Positions 42,134 through 48,979 of a stretch of DNA of 64,000 bases are shown piece by piece. The translations under genes were made by a program, and so were the position numbers. The stretch comes from Streptomyces sp. SCSIO 75703 (GTDB lineage Bacteria; Actinomycetota; Actinomycetes; Streptomycetales; Streptomycetaceae). The stretch's first letter is position 1; each line of letters opens with the position of its first letter. The stretch lies in the NCBI RefSeq assembly GCF_036607905.1, contig NZ_CP144555.1, positions 5,952,001 through 6,016,000 of the forward strand. The letters run 5' to 3'. Below the pieces are notes generated by a model. It worked only from the letters and a program-made list of their open reading frames with translations. It was not told the origin of the DNA and searched no databases.

Positions 42134-44293
42134 TCAGCCCTTCGCCGGCGGGAGGAGTCCCGCGGCCCTGGCCCAGCGGTACTTGGCGCCCAGGGCGGCG
42201 ACCGGCTGCTCGGTGGTGTACGGGTAGGCGACCACCCCGTGCTCGAAGAGGTAGGCGCTGGCCGCCTCCACCTCGGTGTCCCCGGCGAGCGAGGCCACCA
42301 CCGGCTTGTGGATGCCCTTGGCCCGCGCCTCGGCGACGACGCGCGCGGTCAGCTCGGCGAAGACCATCGGCGGGGTGACGATGGTGTGCCAGTAGCCCAG
42401 GATCAGGGCGTGCACCCGCGGGTCCTCCAGGCCGAGGCGGATCGTCGCCTCGTAGGTGGACGGCGGCTCGCCACCGGTGATGTCGATCGGGTTGCCCGCC
42501 GCGCCGAACGGCGGGATGTACCGCATGAACGCCTCGTCCAGGTCGGCCGGGATGTCCATCAGCGAGAGCCCGTTGTCCACGCAGGCGTCGGAGAGCAGCA
42601 CCCCGGAGCCGCCGGCGCCGGTGATGATGACGACGTTCTCGCCCTGCGGGGTGGGCAGGACCGGCAGCGCCCGCGCGTACTCCAGCATCTCGTTGAGGCC
42701 CGGGGCGCGGATCACGCCGGCCTGGCGCAGGATGTCGTCGTACACCGCGTCGTCGCCGGCGAGCGCGCCGGTGTGCGAGCCGGCCGCCTTCGCCCCGGCG
42801 GAGGTGCGCCCCGCCTTGAGCACCACGATCGGCTTCTTCGGCACGGTGGCGCGGGCCGCCTCGACGAAGGCCCGGCCGTCCTTGAGGTCCTCCAGGTGCA
42901 TGGCGATGCACTTGGTGTTGGGGTCCTCGCCGAAGTAGGTCAGCAGGTCGTCCTCGTCGATGTCGGACTTGTTGCCCAGGCCGACGATGGCGGAGACGCC
43001 GGTCTTGGTGGTGCGGGCGAAGCCGAGGATCGCCATGCCGATGCCGCCGGACTGCGAGGTCAGCGCCACCGGCCCCTTGACGTCGTACGGGGTGCAGAAG
43101 GTCGCGCACAGGTCCTGCCACGGCGAGTAGTAGCCGTAGATGTTGGGACCGAGCAGGCGGATGCCCTGCTCCTCGGCGATGGCGACGATCCGGTCCTGCA
43201 ACTCGTGCTCGCCGGTCTCGGCGAAGCCGGACGGGATCAGCACCGCGTTGGGGATGTTCTTGGCGCCGACCTCCTCCAGCGCGGCCGGCACGAACTTCGC
43301 CGGGATGGCGAAGACGGCGACGTCCACCTCGCCGGGGACGTCGAGGACGGAGGCGTGCGCCTTCAGTCCCTCGATCTCGTCGGCCTTCGGGTTGACCGGG
43401 TGGATGTCGCCCGCGAAGCCGCCGTCGATCAGGTTGCGCATGACCGAGTTGCCGATCTTGCCGGACTCGGAGGAGGCGCCGATGACCGCCACCGACCGCG
43501 GCTGCATCAGCCGGGTCATCGCCGAGAGGATCTCCTCGCGGGTGTGGGTGCGCCGGGGGGCCGGCACGTTCTCGGCGAGCAGGACGCGGATGTCGGCGGC
43601 GACGGCGCCCTCCGGCGTGGCGATCACCGGGTTGAGGTCGACCTCGGCGATCTCCGGGAAGTCCGTGACCAGTTGGGAGACCCGGCGGATCTGCTCGGCC
43701 AGCGCCTCCCGGTCCACCGCCGCGGCCCCGCGCACCCCGCGCAGGATCTCGGCCGCGCCGATGGAGTCCAGCATGGAGGCGGCCTCGTCCTCGGAGACCG
43801 GGGCCAGCCGGAAGGTCACGTCCTTGAGGACCTCGACCAGCACCCCGCCGAGCCCGAAGGCGACCACCTTGCCGAAGGTCGGGTCGGTGACCGCGCCGAC
43901 GATGACCTCCTGGCCGGGCGGCAGCATCTGCTGCACCTGCACGCCGGTGATCCGGGCCGTCGCGTCGTACTCCCGGGCGTTGGCCACGATCCGCTCGTAG
44001 GCGTCGCGGACCTCCTCGGCCGACTCCAGCCCGACGACCACGCCGCCCGCGTCGGTCTTGTGCAGGATGTCGGGGGAGACGATCTTCAGGACGACCGGCC
44101 CGTCGAAGGAGCCGGCCTGCGCCACCGCCTCGTCCGCGCTCGTGGCCAGGGCCTCGCCGGGGGTGGCGATCCCGTAGGCGTCCGCGATCCGCTTGCCCTC
44201 GGGCGCGGTGAGGGCGCTGCGGCCCTCGGCGCGCACGCCGGCGAGCACCTCGGTCACGGTGTCGCGGTCGACTGCGTGATGGTTCACGGGCAT
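42134..44293 (-). CDS. ADP-forming acyl-CoA synthetase (acetate-CoA ligase family)
   Basis: A 719-aa single-chain NDP-forming acyl-CoA synthetase. The order is unusual but known: an ATP-grasp beta domain first (about 1-235, with GPVVLKIVSPDILHKTDAGGV and FGLGGVLVEVL), then a CoA-binding Rossmann domain (about 262-360, SVAVIGASSESGKIGNSV) and a succinyl-CoA-synthetase-like flavodoxin region (about 400-690) with the phosphohistidine in AGSHTGALAG. It would make acyl-CoA from acid, CoA and ATP. The ATG is 2 bp after the frc stop, with its ribosome site inside frc, so frc and this gene are strictly coupled. Likely roles: forming oxalyl-CoA or formyl-CoA directly, or priming the Frc cycle with a CoA donor. 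The acid is not readable from sequence. Confidence 0.88.
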   Translation of the reverse strand: MPVNHHAVDRDTVTEVLAGVRAEGRSALTAPEGKRIADAYGIATPGEALATSADEAVAQAGSFDGPVVLKIVSPDILHKTDAGGVVVGLESAEEVRDAYERIVANAREYDATARITGVQVQQMLPPGQEVIVGAVTDPTFGKVVAFGLGGVLVEVLKDVTFRLAPVSEDEAASMLDSIGAAEILRGVRGAAAVDREALAEQIRRVSQLVTDFPEIAEVDLNPVIATPEGAVAADIRVLLAENVPAPRRTHTREEILSAMTRLMQPRSVAVIGASSESGKIGNSVMRNLIDGGFAGDIHPVNPKADEIEGLKAHASVLDVPGEVDVAVFAIPAKFVPAALEEVGAKNIPNAVLIPSGFAETGEHELQDRIVAIAEEQGIRLLGPNIYGYYSPWQDLCATFCTPYDVKGPVALTSQSGGIGMAILGFARTTKTGVSAIVGLGNKSDIDEDDLLTYFGEDPNTKCIAMHLEDLKDGRAFVEAARATVPKKPIVVLKAGRTSAGAKAAGSHTGALAGDDAVYDDILRQAGVIRAPGLNEMLEYARALPVLPTPQGENVVIITGAGGSGVLLSDACVDNGLSLMDIPADLDEAFMRYIPPFGAAGNPIDITGGEPPSTYEATIRLGLEDPRVHALILGYWHTIVTPPMVFAELTARVVAEARAKGIHKPVVASLAGDTEVEAASAYLFEHGVVAYPYTTEQPVAALGAKYRWARAAGLLPPAKG

Positions 44294-44295
44294 GC

Positions 44296-45525
44296 TCAGA
44301 TCACTCCGTTCGACTTGAGGAGCTGGAGTTCGTCGGCGTCGAGCCCCAGCTCCTCGACGTAGACCTCTTCGTTGTGCGCGCCGAGCAGGGGTGAACTGGT
44401 CACCTCGACGGGGGAGTCGGAGAGCTTGAGCGGGCTGCCGACGGTCGTGAACTCGCCCCGCTCGGGGTGCGGGACGCGGACGACCATGTCGTTGGCGGCC
44501 AGCGACTCGTCCTCGATGATCTCCTTGGTGGAGAGGATCGGCCCGCAGGGGATGTTGTGGGCGTTGAGGGCCTCCAGCACCTGCCACTTGGGCAGGGTGC
44601 TGCTCCACTCCTCGATGAGCTGGAACATCTTGTCCAGCTTGGACAGCCGCGCCTCGGGCGTGGCCCACTCGGGGTCCTCGGCCAGCTCCGGACGGCCCAT
44701 CAGCTCGGCGATGGGCTGCCAGCCGACGGGCTGGACCACGATGTAGACGTAGTCGTTGGGGCCGCCGGGCGCGCACTTGACCGCCCAGCCGGGCTGGCCG
44801 CCGCCGGAGGCGTTGCCCGAGCGAGGCACGGTGTCGCCGAAGTCCTCGTTGGGGTACTCGGCGAGCGGGCCGTGGGCCAGGCGCTGCTGGTCGCGCAGTT
44901 TCACCCGGCACAGGTTGAGCACGGCGTGCTGCATGGCGACGTTGACCCGCTGGCCGCGGTTGGTGCGCTCGCGCTGGTAGAGCGCGGCGAGGATGCCGGC
45001 GACCAGGTGGACGCCGGTGCCGGAGTCGCCGATCTGGGCGCCGGTCGCGGTGGGCGGGCCCTCCTCGAAGCCGGTGGTGGCCATCGAGCCGCCCATCGCC
45101 TGGGCGACGACCTCGTACGCCTTGAAGTTGGTGTACGGGCCCTCGCCGAAGCCCTTGATGGAGGCGTAGACGAGGCGGGGGTTGATCTCCTGGATCCGCT
45201 CCCAGGTGAAGCCCATCCGGTCGACGGCGCCGGGGCCGAAGTTCTCGACCATGACGTCGGAGCGGCGGATCAGCTCGGTCAGGATCTCCTTGCCGCGCTC
45301 GGTCTTGGTGTTGAGGGTGATGCTCCGCTTGTTGCAGTTGAGCATCGTGAAGTACAGGGAGTCGACGTCCGGGAGGTCGCGCAACTGCCGGCGCGTGATG
45401 TCACCGGTCGGCGCCTCCAGCTTCACGACGTCCGCGCCGAGCCAGGCCAGCAACTGGGTGGCGGAGGGGCCGGACTGGACGTGGGTCATGTCGAGGACAC
45501 GTACGCCCTCAAGAGCCCTGGTCAT
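44296..45525 (-). CDS. frc: Formyl-CoA:oxalate CoA-transferase
   Basis: A 409-aa class-III CoA-transferase moving CoA from formyl-CoA to oxalate, giving oxalyl-CoA for Oxc and free formate. It matches Oxalobacter Frc closely: VLDMTHVQSGP, NCNKRSITL, VENFGPGAVDRMGF, catalytic Asp167 in GAQIGDSGTG, KLRDQQRLAHG, and the glycine loop SGGGQPGW (241-244). A segment of about 13 residues before the glycine loop is missing relative to Oxalobacter. ATG 45525 is chosen because AGGTGA lies just upstream and the protein then begins MTRALEGVRVLDM, the family start; the frame is open 19 codons further. Two cluster operators lie 45-75 bp upstream. Operon with the acyl-CoA synthetase. Confidence 0.95.
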   Translation of the reverse strand: MTRALEGVRVLDMTHVQSGPSATQLLAWLGADVVKLEAPTGDITRRQLRDLPDVDSLYFTMLNCNKRSITLNTKTERGKEILTELIRRSDVMVENFGPGAVDRMGFTWERIQEINPRLVYASIKGFGEGPYTNFKAYEVVAQAMGGSMATTGFEEGPPTATGAQIGDSGTGVHLVAGILAALYQRERTNRGQRVNVAMQHAVLNLCRVKLRDQQRLAHGPLAEYPNEDFGDTVPRSGNASGGGQPGWAVKCAPGGPNDYVYIVVQPVGWQPIAELMGRPELAEDPEWATPEARLSKLDKMFQLIEEWSSTLPKWQVLEALNAHNIPCGPILSTKEIIEDESLAANDMVVRVPHPERGEFTTVGSPLKLSDSPVEVTSSPLLGAHNEEVYVEELGLDADELQLLKSNGVI

Positions 45526-45569
45526 GGGGTCACCTCGCTTGTACATGGTCGGATCGTCTGGGCGGCGCC

Positions 45570-45600
45570 TGCATACAGTCAACGGATACTGTATGCAATA
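45570..45600. promoter_or_regulatory. Paired GntR operators (frc promoter)
   Basis: ATACTGTATGCAATA (45586-45600) and an inverted second copy TGCATACAGT (45570-45579), arranged as a 10-bp inverted repeat TGCATACAGT-N8-ACTGTATGCA. On the minus strand this covers the likely frc promoter. Confidence 0.75.
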
Positions 45601-45704
45601 AATCGTAGCCCCCCCGGGGTGGTGGCTGTCCAGGTGTGTGCGCGGGATTTCGCCGGGAGTCGAGCGATGTGCGTCGTACGGGGTGTTCCGCGGGCTCAGT
45701 CAGT

Positions 45705-45719
45705 ATACTGTATGCAGTC
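45705..45719. promoter_or_regulatory. GntR operator over a -10 element (truncated dehydrogenase gene)
   Basis: TATACTGTATGCAGT: the operator includes TATACT (45705-45710), an excellent -10 for the gene at 45845. The rest of the 319-bp divergent gap (45526-45844) has no gene. Confidence 0.7.
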
Positions 45720-45844
45720 TGCACCGCGAGGGTGTTCCGCCCTCGCGGCCGAGCCCCGGCCGCCGCCGTGAGGGCGGCAGGGCCGGCTGCGCCGTCCGAC
45801 GGCGGATCAGGCACCACTCCGACGCGACTTCAAGGGGCCGCCCC

Positions 45845-46579
45845 ATGTCGTACCGCACCGCTCTCTCCCACGTCATGACCAGCGTCATCGGGCCCGGCGC
45901 CGAACGGGCGGACGCCGACGCGCGGTTCCCGCGCGCCTCCGTGGCCGCCCTGGGCCGCGCCGGACTGCTGGCGCTCACCGTCTCCGCCGAACTCGGCGGC
46001 CAGGGCCGCGGCCTGGAGGAGGCCGCGGAGGTGGTGACCGAGGTGTCCCGGGTCTGCCCGGCCACCGGCGCCGTGCTCCGCTCGCACTACGCCGCCGTCG
46101 CCGTCATCGAGGCGCACGGCATCCCCTGGGTGCGCCGGCGCACCGCCGGCGGGCACCACCTCAGCACCCTCGCCCTCGGGGAGTCCGCCGGGCCCGGCGC
46201 GGCCCCGCCGCCCCACTCGACGGCCACCCGCGCCGGGGACGTCGTGGCCCTGCGGGGCCGCAAGTGCGACGTGGTCGCCGCGGGGGAGGCCGACAGCTAC
46301 GTCTGGTCCACCGGCCCGGCCGACGGCCAGGACGGTCTGACCCTGTGGCTGGTGCCGGCCGACGCCCCCGGACTCTTCGTGCCCGCCCGGCCGGACGGCC
46401 GCGGTCCGCGCGGCAGCGCGGCCTCCACCGTCCGCGCCGACCCCGTGCTGATCCCCGCCTGCGCGCGGCTCGGTCCGGGCGCGGGCGGACTCGACACCGT
46501 GCTCGGCACGGTCCTGCCGTGGCTGGCCGCGCTGCCCGCCCCGGAGGCCGTCCGGCCGGTGGGTGCCGAGGCGCCGTGA
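45845..46579 (+). CDS. Truncated acyl-CoA dehydrogenase-like protein
   Basis: A 244-aa protein resembling only the first two domains of acyl-CoA dehydrogenases. The helical N-terminal domain is present (FPRASVAALGRAGLLALTVSAELGGQGRGL; SRVCPATGAVLRSHYAAV), and the beta-domain is recognisable (VVALRGRKCDVVAAGEADSYVW) but has lost the flavin-loop motif. The whole C-terminal four-helix domain with the catalytic base is absent, and no continuation in another frame is seen before the fds operon. ATG 45845 has AAGGGG upstream. It carries the cluster operator at its promoter and so seems expressed with oxalate genes. Either a decaying gene or a non-enzymatic CoA-ester-binding protein. Confidence 0.7.
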   Translation: MSYRTALSHVMTSVIGPGAERADADARFPRASVAALGRAGLLALTVSAELGGQGRGLEEAAEVVTEVSRVCPATGAVLRSHYAAVAVIEAHGIPWVRRRTAGGHHLSTLALGESAGPGAAPPPHSTATRAGDVVALRGRKCDVVAAGEADSYVWSTGPADGQDGLTLWLVPADAPGLFVPARPDGRGPRGSAASTVRADPVLIPACARLGPGAGGLDTVLGTVLPWLAALPAPEAVRPVGAEAP

Positions 46580-46648
46580 GCGGCCCCGGGGGAGGCCGGC
46601 CCGCCCGGCCCGCGCGGTGTGATCGCCGACACCGTGGGTATGTTGCCG

Positions 46649-46659
46649 ACTGTATACAA
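46649..46659. promoter_or_regulatory. GntR operator variant (fds operon)
   Basis: ACTGTATACAA, about 200 bp before fdsG. It has the ACTGTAT core and the A/G change seen also upstream of panE. Confidence 0.55.
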
Positions 46660-46856
46660 CCAGCCGGGTGCGTGCCTATGCTGGCACGCGCCATCCGCGG
46701 GCCGGCCGGTACGGCGCGAGGCCGTGCCGCCGGTCACCGCCTCCGCGCATCCGCACGAGGAGGGCCGAGGATTCCCATGTCCGCGAGACGAGACGTGTAC
46801 GACGGCGGCGAGAGCCTCGCGCCCGACGCCCGACCGCGACGCCGAGTGGAGCCATC

Positions 46857-47339
46857 ATGACGACCAGCGTGAACGAGGTGGCCACGGAGGCCGCGATCAC
46901 CGCGATCGCCGCCGCCCACCGCGGCCGGCGCGGCCCGCTGCTGCCCATCCTGCACGCCATCCAGGCCGAACTCGGCCACGTCCCCGAGGAGACCGCCGCC
47001 CTGCTCGCCCGGGAACTCAACCTCTCCCGGGCGGACGTGCACGGCGTGATCTCCTTCTACCACGACTTCCGCCGCGAGCCGGCGGGCCGTACGACCGTGC
47101 GCATCTGCCGCGCCGAGGCATGCCAGGCCCTCGGCTCCGAGGCCCTGGTGGCCCGCGCCCGCGAGCGGACCGGGATCTCCCTCGGCGAGACCACCGCGGA
47201 CGGCTCGGTCACCCTGGAACAGGTCTTCTGCCTCGGCAACTGCGCGCTGGGACCGGCCGTCCAGGTCGGCGACCGGCTCCACGGGCGGATGGACCCCGAC
47301 CGCCTGCGCACCCTCCTGGACGAGGCGGTCTCCTCATGA
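46857..47339 (+). CDS. fdsG: NAD-dependent formate dehydrogenase, gamma subunit
   Basis: A 160-aa NuoE-like subunit carrying a [2Fe-2S] cluster. After a helical N-terminal region (LLPILHAIQAELGHVPEE) the thioredoxin-fold domain has the cluster ligands in CRAEACQALG and CLGNCALGP. It passes electrons between the FMN subunit and the Fe-S chain of the alpha subunit. ATG 46857 has GGAG six bases before. The stop overlaps fdsB by ATGA. Complex I is excluded by the operon, which ends in the formate-dehydrogenase-specific delta subunit. Confidence 0.9.
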   Translation: MTTSVNEVATEAAITAIAAAHRGRRGPLLPILHAIQAELGHVPEETAALLARELNLSRADVHGVISFYHDFRREPAGRTTVRICRAEACQALGSEALVARARERTGISLGETTADGSVTLEQVFCLGNCALGPAVQVGDRLHGRMDPDRLRTLLDEAVSS

Positions 47340-48979
47340 CGACACCCGACACCACGACACCCGACACCACGACCCCGCCGAAGTCCCCGGTGACGGTCTA
47401 CGTCCCCCGCGACTCCGCGGCCCGCTCCGTCGGCGCCGACGCGGTCGCCGACGCGCTGCTGAGCGCCACGGCCGGCGGGGACCGCCCCGTCGAACTGGTC
47501 CGCAACGGCTCCCGCGGCATGCTCTGGCTGGAGCCCCTCGTGGAAGTCGCCACGCCCGAGGGCCGGGTGGGCTACGGACCCGTGGCCCCCTCCGACGTGG
47601 AGGACCTGCTCGCCGCCGGCCTCCTCGACGGCGGGGACCACCCGCTGCGCCTCGGCCTCGTCGAGGAACTGCCCTGGCTGGCCCGGCAGAACCGGGTCAC
47701 CTTCGCCCGGATCGGCGTCACCGACCCGCTCTCCACCGAGGACTACCTGCGCCACGGCGGACTCGAGGGGCTGCGCACCGCGCTGCGGCTGCCGCCCGCC
47801 GAGGTGATCGACACGGTCACCGAGTCCGGCCTGCGCGGCCGGGGCGGCGCCGGCTTCCCCGCCGGCGTCAAGTGGAAGACCGTCGCCGACTGCGCCGACG
47901 AGCTGAAGTTCGTCTGCTGCAACGCCGACGAGGGCGACAGCGGCACCTTCGCCGACCGCATGGTCATGGAAGGCGACCCCTTCATGCTCATCGAGGGCAT
48001 GACCATCGCCGCGCACGCGGTCGGCGCCCGCGAGGGGTACTTCTACATCCGCTCCGAATATCCCGACGCGGTCGCCACGATGCGCGCCGCCATCGAGATC
48101 GCCCGTACCCACAACTGGCTGGGGGAGGACATCCTCGGCTCCGGCCTCACCTTCGACCTCCACGTCCGGGTGGGCGCCGGCGCCTACATCTGCGGCGAGG
48201 AGACCTCCATGCTGGAGAGCCTGGAGGGCAAGCGCGGCACGGTCCGCCCCAAACCGCCCATTCCCGCGGTGGAGGGGCTGTTCGGCAAGCCGACCATCGT
48301 CAACAACGTCCTCACCCTCGCCACCGTGCCGGTGATCCTCGCCCGCGGCGCCCGCGCCTACCAGGAACTGGGCACCGGCCGCTCGCGCGGCACCCAGGTC
48401 TTCCAGCTCGGCGGCAACATCGCGCGCGGCGGCATCGTGGAGACCGCCTTCGGTATCACCCTGCGCGAACTCCTCGAGGACTACGGCGGCGGCACCTTCT
48501 CCGGCCGGCCCGTGCGCACCGTCCAGGTCGGCGGCCCCCTCGGCGCCTACCTGCCGGAGTCCCAGTTCGACCTGCCGATGGACTACGAGGCGTTCGCCGA
48601 GGCGGGCGCCATGCTCGGCCACGGCGGACTCGTCGTCTTCGACGACACCGTGGACATGGCCGCGCAGGCCCGCTTCGCCATGGAGTTCTGCTCCGTGGAG
48701 TCCTGCGGCAAGTGCACGCCCTGCCGGATCGGCTCGGTCCGCGGCGTCGAGGTGATCGACCGCATCGTCGCCGGCGAGGACCGCGACGACAACCTCGCGG
48801 TGCTGGAGGACCTCTGCGACCTGATGACCGACGGGTCGCTGTGCGCCATGGGCGGGCTGACCCCGATGCCGGTCCGCAGCGCCATCACCCACTTCTCTGA
48901 CGACTTCCTCGTCCGCGGCACGCGCGGAGCGGTGCACACCGCGCACCCGGGCGGCACGAGGACGGAGGGCACGACATGA
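47336..48979 (+). CDS. fdsB: NAD-dependent formate dehydrogenase, beta subunit (FMN/NAD site)
   Basis: A 547-aa NuoF-like flavoprotein fused to an N-terminal thioredoxin-like domain (about 15-130) as in FdsB of Cupriavidus and Rhodobacter. GLRGRGGAGFPAGVKWK binds NAD, CNADEGDSGTFADR and GAGAYICGEETSM the FMN, and SCGKCTPCRIGS holds the [4Fe-4S]. It reduces NAD+ with electrons from formate. The protein begins with a 5-residue repeat TTPDT encoded by a perfect 15-bp tandem duplication. Overlaps fdsG and fdsA by ATGA. Confidence 0.92.
   Translation: MTTPDTTTPDTTTPPKSPVTVYVPRDSAARSVGADAVADALLSATAGGDRPVELVRNGSRGMLWLEPLVEVATPEGRVGYGPVAPSDVEDLLAAGLLDGGDHPLRLGLVEELPWLARQNRVTFARIGVTDPLSTEDYLRHGGLEGLRTALRLPPAEVIDTVTESGLRGRGGAGFPAGVKWKTVADCADELKFVCCNADEGDSGTFADRMVMEGDPFMLIEGMTIAAHAVGAREGYFYIRSEYPDAVATMRAAIEIARTHNWLGEDILGSGLTFDLHVRVGAGAYICGEETSMLESLEGKRGTVRPKPPIPAVEGLFGKPTIVNNVLTLATVPVILARGARAYQELGTGRSRGTQVFQLGGNIARGGIVETAFGITLRELLEDYGGGTFSGRPVRTVQVGGPLGAYLPESQFDLPMDYEAFAEAGAMLGHGGLVVFDDTVDMAAQARFAMEFCSVESCGKCTPCRIGSVRGVEVIDRIVAGEDRDDNLAVLEDLCDLMTDGSLCAMGGLTPMPVRSAITHFSDDFLVRGTRGAVHTAHPGGTRTEGTT
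47341..47370 (+). repeat. 15-bp tandem duplication at the fdsB start
   Basis: GACACCCGACACCAC is present twice in direct contact (47341-47355, 47356-47370), giving the N-terminal TTPDT repeat. In frame, so copy-number change would not break the gene. Confidence 0.9.

Noticed and set aside
45845..46856. A frameshifted full-length acyl-CoA dehydrogenase
   Set aside because: No C-terminal domain is found in any frame before fdsG, so it is a truncation, not a frameshift.
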